Shown here: piece after piece, positions 34,814 through 42,934 of the stretch
How the letters are laid out: each line of letters begins with the position of its first letter
Numbering within the stretch: the first letter of the stretch is position 1
NCBI GenBank assembly: GCA_019694345.1
Contig: JAIBCA010000074.1
Location: forward strand, 1 to 64,000
Direction of reading: 5' to 3'
Source of the DNA: Pyrinomonadaceae bacterium
GTDB taxonomy: Bacteria > Acidobacteriota > Blastocatellia > Pyrinomonadales > Pyrinomonadaceae
DNA length: 64,000 nt
Notes under the pieces: model-generated
The model's input: only the letters and a program-made list of their open reading frames with translations
What the model was told of the DNA's origin: nothing
The model's database searches: none
Translations under genes and position numbers: made by a program

Positions 34814-35267
34814 CAAACCGGGGACAATAAATGTTGCAAAGAAATCGGTGTCTGACATGATGTTATTAAGACGGTTTCTCGAGGCATCGGGTTGGGATCG
34901 ATGTTGACGGACAAGGAACTTGCTCATTGACAGCCGAAACCGTCATCTCCTTGCATATCGGCTGGAAACAGTGGTCGGCGGCAGGGTTGCGGAACGGAAG
35001 CGTGGGGCAGTAAGACTCAGGGCATTGTGGTGAACCTCTGGTTGATCGGCCTAACGGGTTGACGGTGCCCTTACTCCGTGCGGGCTTCCGCAATTGGTTC
35101 GAGTCATCGGAAAGCGGTCTTTTGATCCGGGTTATCGGCGTCCATCGGCGGTTAGATCCCCCTAACCGCAAAGGACGCAGAGGACCCATTCAATACTCAA
35201 TCTTCGATATTTACTACTCAATATTCACTTTTCCCTCGTCCCTTATCGCTTACTCTTTCGCCGGAGC
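34814..35267. other. Intergenic region with a dispersed-repeat copy
   Basis: No gene supported on either strand. The right part carries a copy of the repeat that flanks the GxxExxY gene (35163-35182) and an 8-bp perfect hairpin formed with it. The rest is of ordinary composition without clear promoters. Confidence 0.55.
35148..35182 (+). repeat. Third copy of the TAACCGCAAAG repeat, with hairpin
   Basis: TAACCGCAAAGGACGCAGAG at 35163-35182 matches the right GxxExxY-flanking repeat at 17 of 20 positions. Its first bases pair with GCGGTTAG at 35148-35155: CTAACCGC at 35162-35169 is the exact complement, leaving a six-base loop. Confidence 0.7.
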
Positions 35268-35945
35268 TCAGTGCTTGCCGTGCTTTCCGATGTCCGAGAA
35301 TGCGATGTTATAGATCGCGTAGTTTTGCCAGTCTTTGTGATCAAAGTGCCACCATTCGTTGGCGTTGACGGTGAACCCGGCGGCTTCCATCAGTCGCCGC
35401 AGTTTGTCGCGGTTGGCACGTTCTTCGTCAGTGCCGCCCTTGTAATCGGGTGATGCCCGCTCGGAAAATTCGTCAAAATCGGATGGCATCGGCACCGGTT
35501 TGCCGGTCTTCCGGTCGTAGATGCTGAGGTCCACGGCACAGCCGCGGTTATGCCTTGAACCCTTTGCGGGGTCGGCGACGAATATGCGTTTGTCCTCGGG
35601 CGTCACCTCCCAAAACAGTTTGGTGATCGCCCACGGACGATAGCCGTCAAAAATGACCAGCCCAAGCCCCTCTTTTTTCAATAACTTATGAACGCGGACG
35701 AGAGCCTCGGCCGCCGGCCGCTGCAGGAACGCCCGAGCCTCAGGGTAAACCTGCCGGCCGACGAAATTGTCCGGGGTCGCGTATCTGATGTCGAGTTTTA
35801 TCGATCTGCTGAGTTTTGTGAGTTCGATCAAGTTGGCGTCTCGCTTATTCAGTTCTTTTGGCGGACCGCTCTGGGCAAATGCGCCAACCGAAAGGATAAG
35901 CGAAATCAGGACAATCGTAAATCGCGATCTCAGAGCAAGCATCAT
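35268..35945 (-). CDS. ddpX: D-alanyl-D-alanine dipeptidase (VanX/DdpX family)
   Basis: A 225-residue protein from ATG 35945 (a second ATG follows at once), with AGGGAGA upstream. The start gives a signal peptide (FTIVLISLILSVGAFAQ), so it acts in the periplasm. Zinc and catalytic motifs of the VanX family are present: GSRHNRGCAVDLSI (SxHxxGxAxD) and NEWWHFDH (ExxH), with DGYRPWAI before them. The family hydrolyses D-Ala-D-Ala. In an organism without other van genes in view, a role in cell-wall peptide recycling is likelier than vancomycin resistance. Confidence 0.93.
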   Translation of the reverse strand: MMLALRSRFTIVLISLILSVGAFAQSGPPKELNKRDANLIELTKLSRSIKLDIRYATPDNFVGRQVYPEARAFLQRPAAEALVRVHKLLKKEGLGLVIFDGYRPWAITKLFWEVTPEDKRIFVADPAKGSRHNRGCAVDLSIYDRKTGKPVPMPSDFDEFSERASPDYKGGTDEERANRDKLRRLMEAAGFTVNANEWWHFDHKDWQNYAIYNIAFSDIGKHGKH

Positions 35946-35991
35946 AAAGAGAACTTTCTCCCTGCGGTATTGAAAAAAACGAGCGGAAGAG

Positions 35992-36007
35992 CTATTTTCA
36001 AAAATAG
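35992..36007. promoter_or_regulatory. 16-bp palindrome between divergent genes
   Basis: CTATTTTCAAAAATAG has seven-base complementary arms and a two-base centre. It lies directly before ATG 36008 and 46 bp from the divergent dipeptidase start, so it could be an operator shared by both. No regulator can be named. Confidence 0.3.
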
Positions 36008-36151
36008 ATGTCCGACGAGCCGAACAAAATGACGTGCCCCGCCCGCAAGTGGACAAAACGCGCGGGCATCATCGCGTTTCTGTTCTTTCTCGGCAAGGGG
36101 CTCGTCTGGCTGGCCCTGCTCGCCGTCGGGGCATACTACTCGTTCAATTAA
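36008..36151 (+). CDS. Small single-pass membrane protein (47 residues)
   Basis: A short frame from ATG 36008 to TAA 36149-36151. The product has a basic N-terminal part (CPARKWTKRAG) followed by one strong membrane helix (IIAFLFFLGKGLVWLALLAV) and ends AYYSFN. The positive-inside pattern and the clean helix argue for a real gene despite its size. ATG 36029 is an alternative start. It lies between two minus-strand genes. Function unknown. Confidence 0.55.
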   Translation: MSDEPNKMTCPARKWTKRAGIIAFLFFLGKGLVWLALLAVGAYYSFN

Positions 36152-36179
36152 GCGGCCGTCCGGCCCGACATTTATCGGT

Positions 36180-37241
36180 TCAGGGCTTCTTAACGGCCGG
36201 TTCCGGCTCGACATCGTCATCCCTGATCACAACGTCCGTACCGTATTTCTGATAATCCTTGAATCGGATCACGTTCCTGGTCTCGATCAGCTTTGAGCTT
36301 TCGCGGCTGGTCAGACGGACGTCGGAGACTAGCGGGAGCAGATATTTGCCGTCGCTGATGGTGACCCAGTCGTAATCGATGACTCGCTTGGCCGAGCGGA
36401 CCGGAAAGCTGTCCGGGATCTCGGTCGCCTCGCTTTCGATCCTCAGAACGCGCCCTAGCTCGCGATCGATCCAAACGCGCCCCTTCATACCCGAGATGGT
36501 CGAATCGGTCGTGACCTGGCCCGATGACGTGATCAGCTGTTTGGCCTTGTCTTTGGCAACCGTGAAATCGAACACGAGCGCTTTACGCATCCGGATGACA
36601 TCGGTGTCGACGATCTCAAATCGGGCCTCGCTCTCGGGCTTAAAGACCGTCGCGAGCATCGTGACAAATTCGCCCGTCGAGCTGGTGCCGCCGACCTCCT
36701 CGTAACTGCCCTTAGGCCTCGGGTCATTGTTGAGTATCCCGTTGGTCGAGAGCACGCGATAGTCCTCTTCGCCGGTCGAACGATAGCTGACCGCGACGAC
36801 GAGACGGTCGAGATTCTTAAAATTGTTGGTCCCGCCAAAGGCCCATGACCGCTGGATCTGCTGCTTGACGACAAAATCGGGCATCTCGCCGACCGCCTCG
36901 AGCGTATTCTTGCGCGCCTTTTCGAGGACCGCGTCGGCGTCCTTCGGCGTCGGAAGCTGTGCCCCGACCGGATTTTGCCGCCGGCGATCGGCCTCCTCGA
37001 GCGACCGCTGCAGTTCCTCGTCGCCGCTGCTCTTGGACCGCGTCAATCCGCGGACGCCGTCGGTCAGCGGAAATCCGATGCCGCGTTTGCGGAGAGCGTC
37101 GACGATCTCGGGTTTGAGCTTCGGGTCCTTTTGCAGCGAGTACAGGAGCTTGACGTATTCCGCCTGTGTCAACGGCGTCGTCTGGCCAATAACGGCAACA
37201 GAAACTGCCAGAAAAGTTATGATCGCGAATACAAATCTCAT
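36180..37241 (-). CDS. Secreted protein of unknown function
   Basis: A 353-residue protein with a signal peptide (FVFAIITFLAVSVAVIGQ). The first 100 residues are helical and charged. The remainder is beta-rich (for example FVVKQQIQRSWAFGGTN, GRVWIDRELGRVLRIESEA and KYLLPLVSDVRL), recalling outer-membrane lipoprotein-sorting-like or LolA/LolB-type folds. I do not recognise a named family. It is probably periplasmic. It is preceded by a hairpin at 37315-37345 that may end the upstream PilZ-like transcript. Confidence 0.75.
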   Translation of the reverse strand: MRFVFAIITFLAVSVAVIGQTTPLTQAEYVKLLYSLQKDPKLKPEIVDALRKRGIGFPLTDGVRGLTRSKSSGDEELQRSLEEADRRRQNPVGAQLPTPKDADAVLEKARKNTLEAVGEMPDFVVKQQIQRSWAFGGTNNFKNLDRLVVAVSYRSTGEEDYRVLSTNGILNNDPRPKGSYEEVGGTSSTGEFVTMLATVFKPESEARFEIVDTDVIRMRKALVFDFTVAKDKAKQLITSSGQVTTDSTISGMKGRVWIDRELGRVLRIESEATEIPDSFPVRSAKRVIDYDWVTISDGKYLLPLVSDVRLTSRESSKLIETRNVIRFKDYQKYGTDVVIRDDDVEPEPAVKKP

Positions 37242-37314
37242 CTCTGATATTGATGCCCGAGGTACGTTCAGCGTTCGCCGGTACCGGTTTTTGGGGCCTC
37301 GGGCAAATAGTAAA

Positions 37315-37345
37315 GCGGGGATCGTCGAATAGTGATGACCCCCGC
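37315..37345 (-). terminator. Possible terminator after PilZ-like gene
   Basis: On the minus strand GCGGGGGTC pairs with GATCCCCGC at eight of nine positions around a 13-base loop. The following TTTACTATTT is only a weak T tract. Confidence 0.35.
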
Positions 37346-37375
37346 TCTAGTATAATGACGAATGAAGATAAAAAA

Positions 37376-37777
37376 TCAATTAACCCATTCTTCTTCGTAG
37401 TTAAGCTGCCAATGACGAGTGACCCATGCCTGGGCGGCAGTCATTGCGGTGTTCTTCCATTTCTTGAAGTTATCCAGAACGGTCAGTGCGGCCAGCGGCT
37501 TGCTCGGGTCGCGTTCGACACGGATTACCTGAGTCGAAACCTCGATGATCGCCTTATCTTCTTCCATCAGTTTAAGACGAACCTCGCTGCCCACGGGCGG
37601 AAGTGTTTCGAGATTGACCAGGGTGCTCGATTCACCGACGTTCTCGGTCATTCCCTCGATCGTGACGGTTTCACCGCTGACCGAGTCGACCCAGCTCGCC
37701 TGAACCGGCATATTAGCCAAGATCCGATGATGCATCGGCGTTTTGTATGATGACGTAGCGTATTCTACCTGTGACAT
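37376..37777 (-). CDS. PilZ-like domain protein
   Basis: About 133 residues from ATG 37777, fixed by a strong AAAGGAGG six bases upstream; the frame is open to 37843 without a comparable site. The sequence follows the PilZ beta-barrel order: an Arg-containing strand (HRILANMPVQASWVDS), then MTENVGESSTLVNLETLPPV and GSEVRLKLM. The RxxxR and (D/N)xSxxG c-di-GMP motifs are degenerate (NVGESS), so ligand binding is doubtful. Probably a cytosolic signalling or adaptor protein. Confidence 0.68.
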   Translation of the reverse strand: MSQVEYATSSYKTPMHHRILANMPVQASWVDSVSGETVTIEGMTENVGESSTLVNLETLPPVGSEVRLKLMEEDKAIIEVSTQVIRVERDPSKPLAALTVLDNFKKWKNTAMTAAQAWVTRHWQLNYEEEWVN

Positions 37778-38440
37778 ATTTCCTCCTTTAAGAATCATGT
37801 TTCGCCTGCCGCAAATTATCGGATTCAGCAAAATTCGAAACAAACTTAAGACATTTTTACAAAAAAGTCAAGTTTTGCATAATTTACAAAACCCTGTAAT
37901 TAAAAGGCTTTTCAAAAAATCTGAGACCATTCTAATTTGTAACGGAAAAAATTACAAATGCCGGGACACTAACCCTCAAAACAGTCTCTCGCACCACCGT
38001 TAGAACGCACGTGCGGGGCAAAAGGTTGCATGGCAGAATCGATTATTTTCGGCAGATCGGTCGAATCGGGAAAAGATAACAAAGATTTAAGACCGAGTTA
38101 ACGTCGATTTTTGGTTGGGGCGTAAGGCTTGTCATTTGCCGCTGCGGTACTCAAATTGCGTTACGAAACGCGTATTAAAAACGTCGACCCGGCCTTCGTT
38201 GGGCAAGCCCGGCGGCATGACGAGTGACTGACCGCTAAAGGTATGTCATTCATAGGTTTAACGTCAGGGATCGATGGCAGTATGATCGCTTTTTGGGAAT
38301 GCGGGCCGAGCATAATACGGCCTAATATCCGAAAAGCAAAATAAAAATCCAAAAATCAAAAGAAAAGGCGGAAATTCCCAAATTTCAATGCGGCTATAAT
38401 GCTCCGGGAATTTCAACCGAAAGAGGTCAATAAAAATAAG
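37778..38440. other. Long AT-rich intergenic region upstream of the TonB/Oar receptor
   Basis: The first 200 bp are strongly AT-rich, and no gene is supported on either strand. CGCACGTGCG at 38006-38015 is a perfect 10-bp palindrome. A TATAAT hexamer at 38395-38400 probably belongs to the receptor promoter. No known riboswitch consensus was recognised. Confidence 0.5.
38395..38400 (+). promoter_or_regulatory. Likely -10 box of the TonB/Oar receptor gene
   Basis: Perfect TATAAT hexamer 41 bp before the preferred ATG 38441; transcription would begin near 38406-38408. No good -35 match lies 17 bp upstream (AAATTC region), so the promoter may need an activator or another sigma factor. Confidence 0.45.
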
Positions 38441-41400
38441 ATGACTAAAATTTTTTCAAGCAAAACACTATCAGCGATGATCTTGTTGGTGCTCATCGGT
38501 GTCGGCCAAGCGTTTGGCCAGGCACAGGCGGGTTCCGGACAGATCACAGGCGTAGTTACCGATTCGAACGGAGCCGTTGTTCCGAACGCCACGGTGACGC
38601 TGGTCAGCAAATCGACCAATGAAACGAAGACTGCAACGACGAGCGGCGACGGTACATACCGTTTCGTTCTGCTGCAGCCGGGCAAGTACTCGGTCAAGAC
38701 GACCGCAGCCAACTTTGCAGATGTTACGCTCGAGGTTGAAGTTCAGGTCGGACGTATCACCGATGCGAATGTGACCCTCGGCGCCAGCGGCGTTTCGGCA
38801 GTGGTCGAGGTCACCGCTGAAGGTGTCCAGACGACGACGAACAACTTCGACGCGGTCCAGAGTGAAACGGCGATCCAGAATCTGCCGATCAACGGCCGCC
38901 GCTTTCAGGATTTTGTCACGCTGACGCCGACCGCACAGGTCGATCCGTCACGCGGCCAGATCTCGCTTTCGGGACAGCGTGGTATCAACAGCAACATCAA
39001 CGTTGACGGTGTCGATTACAACCAGCCCTTCTTCGGCGGTGTTCGCGGCGGCGAACGTTCAAACTCGGCCTTCACGATCCCGCAGGAATCGGTTCGCGAA
39101 TTTCAGGTCGTTGCCGCAGGTTACTCGGCTGAGTTTGGCCGCAGTTCGGGCGGTATCGTCAATGCGGTGACCAAATCGGGTTCGAACGACGTTCGCGGAA
39201 CGCTCTTTTACCTGCTTCGCCCCGAGCAGCTCGCCGTCGGCAACAAGTTTGCCAAGGCACTCGCTGACCAGCGTTTGAATGCTCTCGGTGTTCAGGCGAC
39301 GCTTGCACCGACCCAGCATCAGTTCGGCGGTTCGATCGGCGGCCCGATCAAGAAGGACAAACTGTTCTACTTTGCATCGTATGAGCAACAGCGTTTTCGT
39401 GCTCCGCGTCAGGTTTTGTTCCAGAATCTCGTCGGAGTCGCAACCCCGGTAGATCCCGGCCAGGCTGCAGTTTACAACTTTTACCGCGGTAACGAGGTCC
39501 AGTATCAGGCAACGAATGATGCCTATGCCGCACTCGGCAAGATCGATTGGAACGTAAACGACGCGAATCGTTTTAACATTCGTTACAACTTTGCCGCTAA
39601 CAAGGCGCTCAACGGTGTCTCGACCGGCGAAACGGCCCTCGACCCGACCACGACGAGCTCGCTCTCGACGAATGGTACCGAAGAAGACCGCAATCACATC
39701 GTCGTCGGACAGATGATCACCACATTCTCGGCCAACCTCATCAACGAAGTTCGCGGCCAGTATGCACGTGAGACCCGTCCCCGCACGCCGAATGACCTGT
39801 TGGCAAATATCAACACGTCGATCGGTGTTTTCGGAACACGTAACTTCCTTCCGACGACCCAGTTCGACCGTCGCATACAGATCGGCGACGCGATGACGTA
39901 CATCACGGGTGCACACACCATCAAATTCGGCGGCGAATTCAGCGATATTTTTGCTGACCAGACCTTTGGATTCAATCAGACCGGTGTTTACACGTTCTCG
40001 GGCCTGACATCGACGACCGGCATTCTTGACGCGATGAGCACCAATCGTACGGCGACCGTCCGCGGACGTTTTGATACGACCACGGCTCGTTACAACAAGC
40101 AGATCGGAAACCTCTCGGCTGCCTATGGCATCAAGGAGATCTCATTCTTTGCTCAGGATTCGTGGCGTGTAAATCAGAAGTTGACGCTCAACTTCGGCCT
40201 CCGTTACGAAAAGCAGCTCAACCCGTCGGCTGAGGCAAACAACACGGCCGTTCTTAACCTTGTCCGCAACACGCCCTGGCCGATCTTTGGCAACCGGACG
40301 CTCGACCCGTCGATCATCCCGGACAGCCAGCATCAATGGGGCCCGCGTATCGGATTTGCTTATGATCCGAAGGGCAACGGCAAGACGGTCATCCGCGGAT
40401 TTGCCGGACAGTACTATGCACGTACGCCGCTGATCGTTCTGGCGGCACCGTTCAACAACTTCCGCAATCCGGCAGGCGATCTGTCGGTAACGCTCGGTTC
40501 GCCGGCGTTCACCTCGACCGGATTCAGCCAGTCGACGTTCGAAACGCAGAACCCGCAGTATGTCGCTATCATGGGCGGCACGGGCTTTACCCCGAACACC
40601 GTTTATCGTCAGTTTGCGATCCTCGGCATCGACCTGAACACGATCTCGCTGAGCTCGCTGCCGGTCCTTACGTCGGCACAGATCGCGACCATCCAGACCG
40701 CGATCCTCAACGCGACCACGAATCCGCCGGCTAACCTCGGTGCATTCCAGGGAGCAAACTTTGTCGGAATCAACCCCGACTTTAAGAACCCGCAGTCGTT
40801 CCAGTGGGGCGGCGGTGTTGAGCATCAGGTAGCACAGGGCATCACGATCGGTGCTGACTATTCAGAGGTCAACACGATCTACTTGCAGCGTAACCGCGAC
40901 ATCAACCTGCCGGCACGGACAGGCGTTGATGCGGTTTCGGGTCGTATTCTCGTAAACCGTGCATCACGTCCGCTGACCAATATCGGAACGCTTCAGATCC
41001 GCGATTCGTCAGCACGTTCGGTTTACCGTGCGTTGACCTTGCGTATGAACATGAACCGCAGCTGGGGACGCATCAACGCATTTTATACGCTGTCACGTTC
41101 GATGTCGGATGACGATAACGAACGCGACGCCGGTGGTGTGTTGTATGACAATCCGTATGACCTGAGCACAGAGATGTACAATTCACGTCTCGATCGCCGT
41201 CACCAGTTCGTGGCAAACCCGATCTTCTTCCTGCCCTGGGGATTTGAGCTTTCGAGTGCGATCCGCCTGCGTTCGGGTTCACCGGTCAACTCGCTTGTCG
41301 GTACCGATCTGAACGGAGACGGAAACAGCAACGAACGCCCGATGACGGCGCCGGGATTGGAGCTGAGGCGTAATTACTTTACGAATCGCCCGATCTTCAA

Positions 41401-41698
41401 CGTCGACCTTCGCGTTCAGAAGGGCTTCAAGTTCACGGAAACGCGTAAGCTCTTGCTTACGGCTGAGTTCTTTAACGTAATGAATCGTTCGGACAGCCAG
41501 TTCTCAGGATCGGCTACGACGAACTATTGTGCTACGTCGAACAACGTCTGCGGACTGAGCGGTGTGACGAATATCAATTTCCTGAATCTGATCCAGCAGA
41601 ATGCTTCGGCTACCAACGCAGGTAAGCTGAACCTCTCAGGATTGAATCCGGGACAGCAGGTATTCCAGATGCAACTCGGTGCCAGATTCCAATTCTAA
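38441..41698 (+). CDS. TonB-dependent receptor / Oar-like outer-membrane protein
   Basis: About 1085 residues from ATG 38441, which gives a clean signal peptide ([18 protein letters not shown]); an upstream ATG at 38399 overlaps the -10 box and is rejected. Residues about 35-115 are a carboxypeptidase-regulatory-like beta-sandwich ([20 protein letters not shown]). The plug follows ([30 protein letters not shown]), then a beta-barrel of TonB-receptor type ending in LGARFQF, with the terminal Phe used in outer-membrane assembly. The family is greatly expanded in Acidobacteria. The ligand is unknown, possibly glycans or peptides. A strong terminator follows. Confidence 0.92.
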   Translation: MTKIFSSKTLSAMILLVLIGVGQAFGQAQAGSGQITGVVTDSNGAVVPNATVTLVSKSTNETKTATTSGDGTYRFVLLQPGKYSVKTTAANFADVTLEVEVQVGRITDANVTLGASGVSAVVEVTAEGVQTTTNNFDAVQSETAIQNLPINGRRFQDFVTLTPTAQVDPSRGQISLSGQRGINSNINVDGVDYNQPFFGGVRGGERSNSAFTIPQESVREFQVVAAGYSAEFGRSSGGIVNAVTKSGSNDVRGTLFYLLRPEQLAVGNKFAKALADQRLNALGVQATLAPTQHQFGGSIGGPIKKDKLFYFASYEQQRFRAPRQVLFQNLVGVATPVDPGQAAVYNFYRGNEVQYQATNDAYAALGKIDWNVNDANRFNIRYNFAANKALNGVSTGETALDPTTTSSLSTNGTEEDRNHIVVGQMITTFSANLINEVRGQYARETRPRTPNDLLANINTSIGVFGTRNFLPTTQFDRRIQIGDAMTYITGAHTIKFGGEFSDIFADQTFGFNQTGVYTFSGLTSTTGILDAMSTNRTATVRGRFDTTTARYNKQIGNLSAAYGIKEISFFAQDSWRVNQKLTLNFGLRYEKQLNPSAEANNTAVLNLVRNTPWPIFGNRTLDPSIIPDSQHQWGPRIGFAYDPKGNGKTVIRGFAGQYYARTPLIVLAAPFNNFRNPAGDLSVTLGSPAFTSTGFSQSTFETQNPQYVAIMGGTGFTPNTVYRQFAILGIDLNTISLSSLPVLTSAQIATIQTAILNATTNPPANLGAFQGANFVGINPDFKNPQSFQWGGGVEHQVAQGITIGADYSEVNTIYLQRNRDINLPARTGVDAVSGRILVNRASRPLTNIGTLQIRDSSARSVYRALTLRMNMNRSWGRINAFYTLSRSMSDDDNERDAGGVLYDNPYDLSTEMYNSRLDRRHQFVANPIFFLPWGFELSSAIRLRSGSPVNSLVGTDLNGDGNSNERPMTAPGLELRRNYFTNRPIFNVDLRVQKGFKFTETRKLLLTAEFFNVMNRSDSQFSGSATTNYCATSNNVCGLSGVTNINFLNLIQQNASATNAGKLNLSGLNPGQQVFQMQLGARFQF

Positions 41699-41721
41699 TT
41701 TTCCGGTAAATCGGAACTTGA

Positions 41722-41753
41722 GGCACGCTTGTTCGCAAGCGTGCCTTTTTTTT
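41722..41753 (+). terminator. Intrinsic terminator after the TonB/Oar receptor gene
   Basis: GGCACGCTTG and CAAGCGTGCC form a perfect 10-bp stem closed by a TTCG tetraloop and followed by eight T. Confidence 0.96.
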
Positions 41754-41781
41754 ATCGGGGCATACGTGTAATCTTTTGGTG

Positions 41782-42906
41782 ATGCGTATCCTGCAGATCT
41801 CATCGGCAAAGACCTTCGGCGGCGGCGAGCGTCATATGCTGGATCTCTGCCGCGGATTGCAGGATCGCGGCCACGAGGTTTTCATCGCACTGCGTCCTAC
41901 CAATGAATGGGAAAGCAAGCTCGATTTTGTACCGCAGGATCATTTCCTGCATGTTTCGATACGAAATTCGTTCGGGATGTTCAGCGCCAAGCGCATAGGC
42001 AGATTTCTCAAGGATCACAACATCGACATCATCCACGCGCATGTCGCACGCGACTATCTGGCGGCGGGAGTTGCGTGTCGGATCTCGAAGGAAACACGAT
42101 TTGTCCTGACGCGACACGTGATGTTTCCGCTCAAGCCATTTCATAAATTTGCGTTGAACAATGTCGATGCGGCGATCGCGGTATCGCCGGCGGTGCGCGG
42201 CCAGCTCGAGAAGATCTTTCCATCGGAAAAGGTTGTTGTGATCAACAACGGTCTGAGCATACCCGAGATCGCCGACAGCGACCGCCTGGGTCGCGAATTT
42301 CGTGCGTTTCACAACATACCGCCCGACGCTAAGATCGTCGGGACCATCGGCGAACTCAAACCTCTCAAGGGACAACGCGACCTGGTGCTTGCCGCAAACG
42401 AGATCGCCAAGACCGACGACAAGGCGTATTTCGTCGTTGCCGGAAAGGACAACACTGCCGATAGAAGATTCCGCCGTGAGCTGCGGCGTTTGGTCAAGGT
42501 CTTCGGCCTGGAAAAGAGGTTCTTGTGGCTCGACTGGCTCGAGGATACATCGCCGTTCTTCGCCGCAGTGGACGTCTTTGTTTCGCCGTCGCACTCGGAG
42601 AGTTTTGGGCTCGCCCTGCTTGAGGCGATGACGCGCGGAAAGGCCGTGGTTGCGACCGCCACCGATGGGGCCAAAGAGCTTCTGGGCAACGTCGGAAAGG
42701 TCACGCCGATCGCCGACCCGCTCGAGCTTTCGAAGGCGATCGTGACCTTGCTGAACGACACCGCGCTTGCGAGGGCGACGGGCCAAAAACTTCGGGAGAT
42801 CGCGTCTGAGCGGTTCTCACTTGATCGAATGGTGGACCTGACGGAGAAGCTATACCTCGATGTGACGGCCGGCACAGACAAGGCACGTAGTGCCGATCGA
42901 TCATAG
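41782..42906 (+). CDS. GT4-family glycosyltransferase (GT-B fold)
   Basis: A 374-residue retaining transferase from ATG 41782. The acceptor-side glycine loop is KTFGGGERHMLDLC, IIHAHVARDYLAAGVA follows, and the donor half has GTIGELKPLKGQ near residue 192 and SHSESFGLALLEAMTRGKAV near 273-292. The next gene, a glycogen-debranching enzyme, begins at once, so a role in alpha-glucan or storage-polysaccharide metabolism is more likely than in the capsule cluster. Substrates not determined. Confidence 0.86.
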   Translation: MRILQISSAKTFGGGERHMLDLCRGLQDRGHEVFIALRPTNEWESKLDFVPQDHFLHVSIRNSFGMFSAKRIGRFLKDHNIDIIHAHVARDYLAAGVACRISKETRFVLTRHVMFPLKPFHKFALNNVDAAIAVSPAVRGQLEKIFPSEKVVVINNGLSIPEIADSDRLGREFRAFHNIPPDAKIVGTIGELKPLKGQRDLVLAANEIAKTDDKAYFVVAGKDNTADRRFRRELRRLVKVFGLEKRFLWLDWLEDTSPFFAAVDVFVSPSHSESFGLALLEAMTRGKAVVATATDGAKELLGNVGKVTPIADPLELSKAIVTLLNDTALARATGQKLREIASERFSLDRMVDLTEKLYLDVTAGTDKARSADRS

Positions 42907-42934
42907 TCATGGTCGGCTTTCTTATCCTTTTAAG

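Noticed and set aside
35268-35945. Vancomycin-resistance operon
   Set aside because: Only a VanX-like dipeptidase is present; no VanH, ligase or two-component regulator lies nearby.
36149-36180. Terminator between the 47-residue peptide and the convergent gene
   Set aside because: GGCCG/CGGCC bases pair only over four or five positions and no T run follows.
38161-38352. 63-codon minus-strand frame in the receptor upstream region
   Set aside because: Low-complexity start and no domain; the region looks regulatory and AT-rich.
39059-39916. 285-codon minus-strand frame inside the TonB/Oar gene
   Set aside because: The plus-strand receptor has continuous plug and barrel motifs here; the opposite frame is a shadow.
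41800-42786. 328-codon minus-strand frame inside the GT4 gene
   Set aside because: Arg/His-rich composition typical of antisense frames, and the GT4 motifs on the plus strand are complete.
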